A stretch of DNA of 48,414 nt from Deltaproteobacteria bacterium (GTDB lineage: Bacteria > Myxococcota_A > UBA796 > SXON01): positions 1 to 48,414 of the forward strand of contig BJHF01000050.1 of NCBI GenBank assembly GCA_014191855.1, in the 5' to 3' direction. Positions 16,527-24,459 of the stretch are shown piece after piece; the first letter of the stretch is position 1, and each line of letters opens with the position of its first letter. The position numbers and the translations under genes were made by a program. The notes beneath the pieces are model-generated. The model saw nothing but the letters and a program-made list of their open reading frames with translations. It was not told where the DNA came from and did not search any database.

Positions 16527-17287
16527 CACCACCTCCCGCCCCGCCCCGGGGGCACCAGACGTTCTTCCAGCTCAAGGCCCGTTGCGACGTGAACCCGCTC
16601 ACGCACCGCCTGGAGCAACAACCGAAGCTGCTTCGGGGAGGCCTCCCCCTTGTTCACCAAAACGGCGGGATCGTCTTCCGCGAGGCACGCGTCGTACAGC
16701 CGCACGGTCGTGAGGTTTGCGCGCCGCAGCAGCGCACGAAGATCGGTGCGCTTTCCGGGTTCCCGAAACGCCGTTCCGGCGCGCATCGGCTTCACGGCCA
16801 CCGTCGGGTCGAGGGTGGCCCGCACGAGCAGCGACTTCGGGTCGACCACCCAGGTTTCCTGGTCCTCGAAGCCGCGGCCCTTGAAGCGGCGGGCCGACAC
16901 CAGCGCCGGCAACAACCAGCCGTCTTCGAGGGCGTCGGCCACCGAGCCGCCCGCCCGCAGAAGCGACTTCCAACCCGCGACCACGCCGAGCTGCGCCACC
17001 GGCACGGACGCGCCGACGATCCAGTGGGCGCCGTGGGCCTCGATCCCCTCAAAGCCTACGCCGAGCCGCAGCGCGAGGCCCGGGAGACCCCCCTCAGGCG
17101 GCAGCGCATCCGAGAACGGCGGGAGCACTCGCACCCCCAACTTCTCCGCGCGGGAAGCGCGGATCGCCGCAACGAGCTGCGATTCATCTCCGACTTCCAA
17201 CCATCGCTCGAACGTGCCTGGCGAGGCGCGCAGCGGCAGGTGCCGGGCGATCGGCTCCTCCTCCCGAAACGCGCCCGCGACCTCCAT
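16526..17287 (-). CDS. murB: Highly divergent MurB-like protein, FAD motifs lost
   Basis: 253 residues, starting at ATG 17287 in a TGATG overlap with murC. Position and C-terminal pattern (VLVNKGEASPKQLRLLLQAV at 209-228, then LELEERLV at 238-245) identify it as UDP-N-acetylenolpyruvoylglucosamine reductase. The FAD-binding signatures are missing: the GGGSN loop is PPFSDALPP (56-64), and the GIPGxxGGA...MNAG segment is RAGGSVADALEDG (111-123). The RSAGSxFKNP motif that carries the proton-donor Ser is MRAGTAFREPG (168-178), with Thr172 at the Ser position. It may be inactive, use another mechanism, or be a structural remnant. If it is inactive, another MurB is needed elsewhere in the genome. 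Confidence 0.7.
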   Translation of the reverse strand: MEVAGAFREEEPIARHLPLRASPGTFERWLEVGDESQLVAAIRASRAEKLGVRVLPPFSDALPPEGGLPGLALRLGVGFEGIEAHGAHWIVGASVPVAQLGVVAGWKSLLRAGGSVADALEDGWLLPALVSARRFKGRGFEDQETWVVDPKSLLVRATLDPTVAVKPMRAGTAFREPGKRTDLRALLRRANLTTVRLYDACLAEDDPAVLVNKGEASPKQLRLLLQAVRERVHVATGLELEERLVPPGRGGRW

Positions 17288-18666
17288 CAGCGGCTCGCGA
17301 GTCGGGCCGCCAACGCCGCACACGCCCGATTGACGTCCCCTGCACCCAGCGTGATGACCACGTCCCCCGGGCGTACGAGATCGGCCAGAAGGTCCACCGC
17401 CTCATCGACCGAAGCGACCGCTGAAACACCCCGATGCCCGCGGTCGGAGAGCCCCTGCACCAACGCATCGTGGGTTGCGCCCTCGATCGGCGCTTCGCCG
17501 GCCGCGTACACCGGGAGCACCAGCACCTGCGAAGCTGCGTTGAAGGACTGACAGAACTCGTCCTTGAGCGAGGCGACGCGGCTGTACCGGTGCGGCTGGA
17601 ACACGGCGACGATGCGCCGGCCCTCGTAGCCCTCGGATGCGGCGGCCAGCGTGGCCTGGATCTCGACCGGGTGGTGGCCGTAGTCGTCCACAATCAGCAC
17701 ACCCGCGACGTCGGCCCGCTGGCTGAACCGCCGGTCCACGCCGCCAAATCCGTCCAGGCCTGCTTGAACCTGGGCGAAGGGGATATCGAGCTCCATCGCG
17801 ACTGCCGTGGCGGCAAGGGCGTTGAGCACGTTGTGCCGACCGGGCTGATCGAGGTGCAAATCCCCCAACTCCTCGCCGTGACGCCAGACGCGGAACTTGA
17901 TCGAGCGGCCGTCCTGGCGCACGCGGTCCGCGCGGTACTCCGCCTGCGCGGAGAATCCGTAGGTGAGGTAGCGCCGGCGCAAGCGCGGTAGGATGCGCTG
18001 AACGACAGGATGATCGATGCAAACAGCGGAGAACCCGTAGAACGGGACCTTGTTGGCGAACTGCACGAAGCCATCCACCAGCCGCTCGAAATCGCCCCAG
18101 TGCTCCATGTGCTCGGGATCGATGTTGGTGATCACCGCGACTGTGGGATCGAGAAGGAGGAAGCTGCCGTCCGACTCATCGGCCTCGGCCACAAGGTACT
18201 CGCCAGCGCCGAGCCGAGCGCTGGAGCCAAAGGTATCGAGGCGCCCCCCGATGACAACGGTTGGATCGACGCCCGCTTTGTGCAACAACGCCGCCACCAT
18301 CGACGTGGTGGTGGTCTTGCCGTGGGTGCCAGCGACGCCGATCCCGTACTTCATGCGCATCAGCTCGGCGAGCATCTCCGCCCGAGGGATGATCGGCGTC
18401 TTCGCGGCGGCGGCCGCGATCATCTCGGGGTTGTCCTCCCGAACGGCCGTGGACCGCACGACGACGTCGGCGCCGATGACGTTCTCCGCGGCATGGCCGA
18501 TGTGGATGGTACCGCCGAGCCCCCGCAGCCGCGTCACCACCGCGCCCTCTTTGAGGTCGGAGCCCGACACCGCAAAACCCATGTTGAGCAGCACCTCCGC
18601 GATGCCGGACATGCCGGAGCCGCCGATGCCGATGAAGTGAATGCGCCGGAACTTCCCGCGAAACAT
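17287..18666 (-). CDS. murC: UDP-N-acetylmuramate--L-alanine ligase
   Basis: 459 residues from ATG 18666, one base shared with the ftsW stop. It adds L-Ala to UDP-MurNAc in the cytoplasm. Motifs: IHFIGIGGSGMSGIAEVL for UDP-sugar binding, GVAGTHGKTTTTSM for ATP, AEADESDGSF, NIDPEHMEHW, and DDYGHHPVEI. The C-terminal domain has VFQPHRYSR and LPVYAAGE. The length is normal. Gene order is unusual because murG should lie between ftsW and murC; here the two genes are coupled directly. Confidence 0.97.
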   Translation of the reverse strand: MFRGKFRRIHFIGIGGSGMSGIAEVLLNMGFAVSGSDLKEGAVVTRLRGLGGTIHIGHAAENVIGADVVVRSTAVREDNPEMIAAAAAKTPIIPRAEMLAELMRMKYGIGVAGTHGKTTTTSMVAALLHKAGVDPTVVIGGRLDTFGSSARLGAGEYLVAEADESDGSFLLLDPTVAVITNIDPEHMEHWGDFERLVDGFVQFANKVPFYGFSAVCIDHPVVQRILPRLRRRYLTYGFSAQAEYRADRVRQDGRSIKFRVWRHGEELGDLHLDQPGRHNVLNALAATAVAMELDIPFAQVQAGLDGFGGVDRRFSQRADVAGVLIVDDYGHHPVEIQATLAAASEGYEGRRIVAVFQPHRYSRVASLKDEFCQSFNAASQVLVLPVYAAGEAPIEGATHDALVQGLSDRGHRGVSAVASVDEAVDLLADLVRPGDVVITLGAGDVNRACAALAARLASR

Positions 18667-19856
18667 CAGGTGAACACCGGGCCCGCCGCCCGGGCCTTGG
18701 CATCCGCGGGGCGGCACTCGGCCGAGATCGAGAGCAGCACACCCACCGCGGCGATGTTCATCATCATGGCGCTCGCGCCATAGCTCATGAAGGGCAGCAC
18801 GAGGCCCTTGTTGGGCACGACCGAGAGCACGACCCCGAGGTTGAGCGCCGCTTGTCCTACAAGCATCACCGTGAACGTGGAGGCCAGCAGGCTGCCGAAG
18901 AGGTCGGGCGCGCGCCGCGCGATGGAGAAGCCACGCTGGGCGAGGACGACGTAGAGCGTCGTGAGCACCACGAAGCCGGGAAGGCCGAGCTCTTCACCGA
19001 GCACCGCCGCGAGGAAGTCGTTGTACGGTTCCGGCAGATAGAGCAGCTTCGCCGAACCCTCCCCAAGCCCGCGACCGGCGAGTCCGCCGTGGTGGAGGGC
19101 GAGCAGCGACTGACAGACCTGATAGCCATCGCCGGCGCAATCGGCGAACGGGTCGAGGAACGACAACAACCGGGCGCGCCGGTAGGGCTCGGCCACCATC
19201 ACGATGCCGAGCAGACCCACCAGCGGCCCGACCAGGCAGGCGAACCAGGACAACCGCAGGCCGGCGAAGAACAGCATCCCCGCACAGAGCAGCACGATGA
19301 TCGCGGTGGAGCCGAAATCGGGCTGCACGATGATGAACACCAGCGGCAGCAGGATGGCCACCCCTGCCGGGAGCAACACGCCTTGAATATGGTGGATGTT
19401 CGCCCGATGTTTGTGCAGCCACGTGGCGAGCCCGATCAGCACGGCCACCTTGGCCAGCTCGGCCGGCTGAAAGTGGATGCCGGCGAGGCCGAACCAGCGC
19501 TGCGCCCCATTCGCCGAGTGTCCGAGGCCGGGGATCCATACGGCACAGAGGAACACGAGGGACAAGGTGTACAAGGCCGGCGCGTAGCTCTGAAGCCGCC
19601 GGTAGGGCGTTGCCGTCGCGACCGCGCCTACGACGAGGCCGACGACGATGGCCAGGATCTGACGGGTGACGAAATGGTAGCCGTCGCTTGTTTCTTCCTG
19701 CGCCACGAACGCCGAGGCGGACCACACCATCGTGAGGCCGTACGCCAGCAGGAGCGCGGTAACGACCACCAGGGGAACGTCGTAGCTCCGCGGAGCGGGG
19801 GGGGGGACCGGGGCGGCCACCGGGGAGGCAGCGCGGGCCGGGGGGGAGGTCGGCAT
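18666..19856 (-). CDS. ftsW: FtsW, SEDS-family septal peptidoglycan glycosyltransferase
   Basis: 396 residues with about ten membrane segments after a Pro/Ala-rich cytoplasmic tail of 25 residues. FtsW polymerises lipid II at the septum together with FtsI. Family motifs include GAQRWFGLAGIHFQPAELAK, with the conserved loop containing the likely catalytic Asp region downstream (VQPDFGSTAII), RARLLSFLDPFAD, EPYNDFLAAVLGEELG and LPFMSYGAS. Start ATG 19856. It is separated from murD by an opposite-strand gene, and has its own candidate promoter at 19892-19897. Confidence 0.96.
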   Translation of the reverse strand: MPTSPPARAASPVAAPVPPPAPRSYDVPLVVVTALLLAYGLTMVWSASAFVAQEETSDGYHFVTRQILAIVVGLVVGAVATATPYRRLQSYAPALYTLSLVFLCAVWIPGLGHSANGAQRWFGLAGIHFQPAELAKVAVLIGLATWLHKHRANIHHIQGVLLPAGVAILLPLVFIIVQPDFGSTAIIVLLCAGMLFFAGLRLSWFACLVGPLVGLLGIVMVAEPYRRARLLSFLDPFADCAGDGYQVCQSLLALHHGGLAGRGLGEGSAKLLYLPEPYNDFLAAVLGEELGLPGFVVLTTLYVVLAQRGFSIARRAPDLFGSLLASTFTVMLVGQAALNLGVVLSVVPNKGLVLPFMSYGASAMMMNIAAVGVLLSISAECRPADAKARAAGPVFT

Positions 19857-19877
19857 GGGGGAGTCCGGGCGGAGCGG

Positions 19878-19897
19878 CTTGACGAGTCAAGAGTATA
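19878..19897 (-). promoter_or_regulatory. Candidate ftsW promoter -10 and overlapping palindrome
   Basis: On the coding strand TATACT (19897-19892) is followed directly by the perfect palindrome CTTGACTCGTCAAG (19891-19878). The -10 likeness is good. No strong -35 lies 17 bases upstream. The palindrome would cover the transcription start and could be an operator. The ftsW ATG is 22 bases further downstream. Confidence 0.5.
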
Positions 19898-20029
19898 GCC
19901 GACTTGCGGGGCGGGAGGTGAGGCGATGGGGGAAGAAATTTGGGCGATGCACGGCACCCGGCTTCCGTCGTCAGGCGTGGTCGCTGTGCATCGCAGCGCG
20001 GCTCGAACGCGACTCCTGCCGCCACGGGC

Positions 20030-20083
20030 GCATCCCCACCCAGATGAAACGGCGAGCCGAGCATCCCCATCCGGATGAAACGG
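20030..20083 (+). repeat. Palindromic repeat pair, copies 1 and 2
   Basis: Copy 1 at 20030-20052 and copy 2 at 20061-20083 share GCATCCCCAYCC followed by RGATGAAACGG. Copy 2 contains the perfect ten-base palindrome CATCCGGATG. Confidence 0.75.
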
Positions 20084-20178
20084 GGACCGAGATCGCTGAC
20101 GATTCGGGCGTCCTCGCCACGGAGAGACGCCAGTTATTCGATGCCACATCGGCACCGGGTGCCGGCCAGGCGCCGGGA

Positions 20179-20231
20179 CGTTTCATCCAGCCCGGGATGC
20201 GAAAAGGCGGGTTTCGTCCAGTGGGGGATGG
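20179..20231 (-). repeat. Palindromic repeat pair, copies 3 and 4, inverted
   Basis: Copy 3 at 20179-20200 reads CGTTTCATCC then AGCCCG then GGATGC. Copy 4 at 20211-20231 reads GTTTCGTCC then AGTGGG then GGATGG. Both are inverted relative to the pair at 20030-20083. Confidence 0.7.
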
Positions 20232-20340
20232 TCGCCGCTTTCACGGGCCGTCGGGCTGGCGCGCGCGGACGAACTCGAGGCGCCACGCCAGAGCCGGGGC
20301 GCAGTGGGGTTAGCGTACACGTGGGAGCGCGCCGCTCACC

Positions 20341-20661
20341 ATGACGAATCCATGGGAAACCCTGCCGAATCAACGGGAGCGCCCTCGCGCTTCGGGGTGC
20401 GTGGTCCACGCTCTACTGGTCGCGGCTGCCCTGGCGTTCGGCTGCGGCGGCGGCTTCATCGCGACGCCCTTCGTCGTCGAGAAACTTTGGGGGTGGGGCG
20501 TCTATGATTGGCCGCTAACGATGCCCAAGGTGGCCGCGGTACTCGCGCTCGTCGCGCTGGTGCTGCCTTTCGAGCGCACGGGCCGCGCGTTGCCAGCGAT
20601 GCTCGCCCTCGCCGCGGGGGCGATGGTCGGCAACTGCATGGGGTTCATGTCGATGCAGTGA
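20341..20661 (+). CDS. Small membrane protein inserted in the dcw cluster on the opposite strand
   Basis: 106 residues from ATG 20341, with no strong ribosome site. A polar N-terminus (1-18) is followed by three hydrophobic stretches: VVHALLVAAALAFGCGGGF, VAAVLALVALVLPF, and ALPAMLALAAGAMVGNCMGF. Codon pattern resembles the neighbours, so it does not look recently acquired from a low-GC source. No family was recognised. Its 3' end overlaps murD by 17 bases tail to tail. The palindromic repeats upstream may control it. It splits the dcw operon between murD and ftsW. Confidence 0.65.
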   Translation: MTNPWETLPNQRERPRASGCVVHALLVAAALAFGCGGGFIATPFVVEKLWGWGVYDWPLTMPKVAAVLALVALVLPFERTGRALPAMLALAAGAMVGNCMGFMSMQ

Positions 20662-21997
20662 TGGCCGGAACGCCGCGCACCCGCACCCGAAAAAACCTCC
20701 CCCGATCCTCGAAGTCGCGAAACTCGTCAAACGAAGCGCACGCGGGCGACAGGATCACCGTGTCCCCTCCCCTGGCGGCCGCGCGTGCGGCTTCGATGGC
20801 GGCCCCGAGGGTCGGCACGAGCGAGGCCGGAACCTCGTTTCTTGCGAGAGCGGCCTGGATCACGGGGCCGTCGGCGCCGAAGCACAGGACGTGACGCGCG
20901 TTCCGCAGCGCCGGTGCCAGCACGTCGTACTGGGCCCCTGCCTTGCCGGCGCCGCCGAGCAACGCCACGAAAGGCCCAACGAACCCCTGGTAACAGGCGA
21001 CCGCGGAGTCCACGTTGGTGGCCTTGCTGTCGTCGATCCAGCGCACGCCGCCGGCTTCGTGGACCAGCTCCATGCGGTGAGGGAGGCCCCCGAGCCGGGA
21101 GACGTCCAGATCACGGCGCCAGAGGCCGGCGAACATCGCGAGCAGTACGGCGGCGGCGAGGTTCTCGACGTTGTGGTTGCCGGGGAGCGTGAACCCGGCG
21201 AGCGGGACTTCCCCGGGATCATGCACGCCGCGGAGAACGAGGCGATCGCCCTCGATCGTGACGCCCGGGTGCGAGCCGAGCAGGAATCGCTTCCCAGGAT
21301 GTTCGTCCGCCAACCTTCGCAAGCGGGCGTCGCCATTCGGGACGATGGCGGCATCGTCGGGCCCCATGCGCGCGAACATGCGGCATTTGTGGGCACCGTA
21401 GGCCTCCATCGTGCCATGGCGCTCAAGGTGGTCGGGCGTGAGGTTGAGGATCGCGGCCGCGCGAGGGCGGAATCGGCCGGGCAGCTCCATCTGGTAGGAC
21501 GACACCTCAACGACCGCGACCTCCCACTCGCCGTTGACTGCCTCCGAAAGCGGACGACCGATGTTTCCCCCTTCGAAGGAGCGCATCCCGGCGTTTGCAC
21601 AGAGCTGGGCGAGCAGATGAGTCGTCGTGGACTTCCCGTTGGTGCCGCTCACCGCGAGGATGGGACAGGCGAGCTGCTCGGCGGCCCAGGCGAGCTCGCC
21701 GACGACCTCTACGCCGGCGGCGACGGCCGCCCGCAGCTCCGGCAGCGCGGCGGGCACGCCCGGCGAGACGATGATGGCGTCGGCACCCAGAAAATCCTCA
21801 AGGCGGTGTGCCCCGTACACGGACTCCGTTCCGGGCACGACCGGCGCGTCGGGCCGGCGGTCGGTGCAAACCACGCGATGCCCCTGGGAGACCGCCAGCT
21901 TCGCGGCGGCGATCCCGCTCCGCGCCATGCCCACAACCAGGAGGCGCCGCGATGCGCGGTCAGGGGCGCCTGAGGAATGGGACTGGGAGTCGCGCAT
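20645..21997 (-). CDS. murD: UDP-N-acetylmuramoyl-L-alanine--D-glutamate ligase
   Basis: 450 residues from ATG 21997. It adds D-Glu to UDP-MurNAc-L-Ala. Motifs: LLVVGMARSGIAAAKLAVS at the UDP-binding N-terminal domain, VSPGVP, AVSGTNGKSTTTHLL for ATP, VEVSSYQME, LNLTPDHLERHG, FTLPGNHNVENLAAA, VRWIDDSKATN and LLGGAGKAG. All catalytic features are present and length is standard. It is the last gene of the mraZ-led part of the operon; the next gene in the usual order, ftsW, lies beyond an opposite-strand insertion. Confidence 0.97.
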   Translation of the reverse strand: MRDSQSHSSGAPDRASRRLLVVGMARSGIAAAKLAVSQGHRVVCTDRRPDAPVVPGTESVYGAHRLEDFLGADAIIVSPGVPAALPELRAAVAAGVEVVGELAWAAEQLACPILAVSGTNGKSTTTHLLAQLCANAGMRSFEGGNIGRPLSEAVNGEWEVAVVEVSSYQMELPGRFRPRAAAILNLTPDHLERHGTMEAYGAHKCRMFARMGPDDAAIVPNGDARLRRLADEHPGKRFLLGSHPGVTIEGDRLVLRGVHDPGEVPLAGFTLPGNHNVENLAAAVLLAMFAGLWRRDLDVSRLGGLPHRMELVHEAGGVRWIDDSKATNVDSAVACYQGFVGPFVALLGGAGKAGAQYDVLAPALRNARHVLCFGADGPVIQAALARNEVPASLVPTLGAAIEAARAAARGGDTVILSPACASFDEFRDFEDRGRFFRVRVRGVPAITAST

Positions 21998-22012
21998 CGC
22001 CCTTGTGCCCTA

Positions 22013-23116
22013 TTACCTGAGCTTCAACGTTGATAATGCAACAAGCGCCAGCAGTCCGGAGATGATCCAGAAGCGCACGATGATCTTGGGCTCGCCCCAG
22101 CCGAGCTTCTCAAAGTGGTGATGGATGGGAGCCATCAAAAAGATGCGTTTACCGGTGAATTTGAACGAGAGGACCTGGAGGGTGACGGACACCGCTTCCA
22201 TCACGAACACCCCGCCGACGAGAGCGAGGAGCAGCTCTTGCTTGATGAACACCGACATCGAACCGATGGCGCCACCGATGGCCAGGGCGCCGACATCACC
22301 CATGAAAATCTGCGCGGGGTAGGCGTTGTACCAGAGGAACCCGAGGCCGGCGCCGACCAGCGCGAGGCAGAAGATGGCCACTTCACCCGCACCGGCGACG
22401 TAGGGAATGTGCAGGTAGCTGCTGAACTCGCTGTGACCCGCCACGTACGCCAGGACCGCGAAGGTGCCCGCGGTGGTGATGGTGCTGCCGATCGCGAGAC
22501 CGTCGAGGCCGTCGGTGAGGTTCACGGCGTTGGACCAGCTCACCACGAGGAAGATGCCCCAGGCGACGTAGAGCCAGCCGAGGATGGTGGGCGCGCCTTC
22601 CCAGAGCTTCGCGAGGTCAAAGACCGCGTGTTTGTAGAAGGGCATGTGGAACGTGGCATCCATCAGCCCGAAGCCGTACGCGCCGCCGAACACGACCACG
22701 CCGGTGAGCATCTGGCCCACGATCTTCCACCGGCCCGAGAGGCCCGCGCTGGACTTCTCCATCACCTTCTTCCAATCGTCGATAAACCCGATCGCACCGC
22801 AGGCGAGCGTGACCGTGAGCACCAACCACGGCAGCGGCTCGTCGAGGCGGGCCCAGAGCAGGGTGGAGAGCGCCAGTCCGCCCAACATCACCACGCCGCC
22901 CATTGTTGGCGTGCCCACCTTGTTTTCGAGGTGCTCCACCGGCCCATCAGCGCGGATGATCTGCTCCATCTTCTTTTTGCGCATCCACCCGATGAACGCC
23001 GGATACGCGATGTAGCAGATGGCCAGCGAGGTCATCATCGCGCACGCCGACCGAAACGTGATGTAGCGGAAGACGTTGAACGGGCCGCCAAGCGGCAAAA
23101 GCAGGTGGTAGAGCAT
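22013..23116 (-). CDS. mraY: Phospho-N-acetylmuramoyl-pentapeptide transferase
   Basis: 367 residues, ten membrane segments, starting at ATG 23116 in a TGATG overlap with murF and with GGAGGA upstream. MraY links the UDP-MurNAc-pentapeptide to undecaprenyl phosphate, forming lipid I. Motifs: KVGTPTMGG near residue 66, GFIDDWKK with the catalytic Asp pair, NAVNLTDGLDGLA, GDVGALAIGGAIG and MAPIHHHFEKLGW. The length matches the family (about 360). The downstream enzyme MurG, which turns lipid I into lipid II, is not encoded in this window. Confidence 0.97.
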   Translation of the reverse strand: MLYHLLLPLGGPFNVFRYITFRSACAMMTSLAICYIAYPAFIGWMRKKKMEQIIRADGPVEHLENKVGTPTMGGVVMLGGLALSTLLWARLDEPLPWLVLTVTLACGAIGFIDDWKKVMEKSSAGLSGRWKIVGQMLTGVVVFGGAYGFGLMDATFHMPFYKHAVFDLAKLWEGAPTILGWLYVAWGIFLVVSWSNAVNLTDGLDGLAIGSTITTAGTFAVLAYVAGHSEFSSYLHIPYVAGAGEVAIFCLALVGAGLGFLWYNAYPAQIFMGDVGALAIGGAIGSMSVFIKQELLLALVGGVFVMEAVSVTLQVLSFKFTGKRIFLMAPIHHHFEKLGWGEPKIIVRFWIISGLLALVALSTLKLR

Positions 23117-24459
23117 CAGCTCCTCCGTGCGGCGCGTAGCCGCTCGACAACACGTTCCATCCGCGCCCCGCGGCTCCCCTTCACAAGGAGCACGTCCCCT
23201 GCTGCGAGGGCGGCGACGAGCGCGTCGGCGAGGGCCTCTGCGTCCACAAAACTGCGCACAGACGGGAAGTTTTCGGCTGCCTGGCTCATGCGAGGGCCGG
23301 TGACCCACACCTGATCGGCGGCCAGGATGGCGGCCGCAAGCACCTCGGCGTGGGCATGATCCTCTTCGCCGCCCAACTCCAACATGTCCCCGAGCGCGGC
23401 GAACTTCCGCCCGCGCAGGCTGGCGAGCGTCGTGAGCGCGGCGAACATGCTGATCGGGTTGGCGTTGTAGGCATCGTCGAGGACCGCCACGCCGCCCACA
23501 TGCTCCACCCGGTTTCGCATTCCTTCTGGTTGAAAGCGGCTCAGGGCCGGCCCGATGCTCTCGAGCGGAACCCGCAGCGCCCAGGCTACGGCCGTGGCCG
23601 CAGCGGCATTGATCGCAAGGTGCATCCCCGGAACATCGAGGGTCGCCCGCACCGTGCCGTCCGGGGTTTCGATGCGGATTCGCGTCTGGAGGCGCTCCGG
23701 ATCGACGCCAACGTCGGTGAGGCGGACGGCGGCCTCAGGGCCCGAACCGTAGGTGACGACGCGAACTCCGTCGGGAACGGGCATCGCGGAGATGCGCGGA
23801 TCGTCGAGGTTGACACAGACGACATCGCCCTCAGCCGCCCCGTCGAACAGCTCCTGCTTCGCTCGTGAAACCCCGTCGAGGCTGCCGCACCCCTCGACGT
23901 GCGCCGCACCGACGTTCGTGATGAGCCGCACGGTGGGCCGCGAAATGGCCTGCAAGCGATCGATCTCGCCGAGGTGGTTCATGCCCAGCTCAACGACCAG
24001 CACATCCGCATCCGGCGGGAGGGCGGTCAACGTGAGCGGCAGACCGATGTGGTTGTTGAGGTTTCCCTGCGTATGATGCACATTTCCGAGCGCGCGGAGC
24101 ACCTCCACCACCATCACGCGGGTGCTCGTTTTCCCGGCGCTGCCGGTGATGCCGATGACTGGACCGTGGAACTCGTTCCGGGCAAAGCTGGCGATGTCCT
24201 GAAGCGCCCTCAGGGTGTCGGGCACGACGACGAGGCCGCGTGTCCAGCCCTCCGGCGCACGGGAAACCACCGCGCCCGCCGCCCCGCTGGCCGCCACGAC
24301 GCCCAGGAATTCGTGACCATCGAAGCGCTCTCCGGTGAGCGCGACAAACCACGCTCCGGGGGGAACGCGGCGACTGTCGGTGGTGACCGGACCGGCGGCG
24401 CCCGCCTGGACGAGCTCCCCACCGCAAGCCCGGGCGATTGTGGTGCCATCAAAGATCAT
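23116..24459 (-). CDS. murF: UDP-N-acetylmuramoyl-tripeptide--D-alanyl-D-alanine ligase
   Basis: 447 residues from ATG 24459, overlapping the murE stop by four bases. It adds D-Ala-D-Ala to the tripeptide. Motifs: VTTDSRRVPPGAWFVAL, GITGSAGKTSTRVMV for ATP, TQGNLNNHIGLPLTL, VELGMNHLGEI, NVGAAHVEG, AINAAAATAVAWAL, LDDAYNANPISM and LGDMLELG. The P-loop is complete. Normal length. It is coupled to mraY at its 3' end. Confidence 0.97.
   Translation of the reverse strand: MIFDGTTIARACGGELVQAGAAGPVTTDSRRVPPGAWFVALTGERFDGHEFLGVVAASGAAGAVVSRAPEGWTRGLVVVPDTLRALQDIASFARNEFHGPVIGITGSAGKTSTRVMVVEVLRALGNVHHTQGNLNNHIGLPLTLTALPPDADVLVVELGMNHLGEIDRLQAISRPTVRLITNVGAAHVEGCGSLDGVSRAKQELFDGAAEGDVVCVNLDDPRISAMPVPDGVRVVTYGSGPEAAVRLTDVGVDPERLQTRIRIETPDGTVRATLDVPGMHLAINAAAATAVAWALRVPLESIGPALSRFQPEGMRNRVEHVGGVAVLDDAYNANPISMFAALTTLASLRGRKFAALGDMLELGGEEDHAHAEVLAAAILAADQVWVTGPRMSQAAENFPSVRSFVDAEALADALVAALAAGDVLLVKGSRGARMERVVERLRAARRS

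Larger units (their letters stand above)
19857..20340. other. 484-base intergenic region with four copies of a palindromic repeat
   Basis: Besides the ftsW promoter candidate, this stretch holds four copies of CATCC-N6-GGATG linked to a GAAAC/GTTTC end. Copies 1 and 2 (20030-20052 and 20061-20083) face one way, 31 bases apart. Copies 3 and 4 (20179-20200 and 20211-20231) face the other way, 32 bases apart. Copy 2 matches the consensus fully, copy 3 matches, and copies 1 and 4 have one mismatch in an arm. Spacing near three helical turns suggests cooperative protein binding. No coding frame is supported. Confidence 0.7.

Noticed and set aside
16526..17287. Idea that this gene is a displaced murG
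   Set aside because: No GT28 or GT-B motifs are visible. The C-terminal NKGEASPKQLRLLLQAV block and the VLPP...LRLG layout align to MurB.
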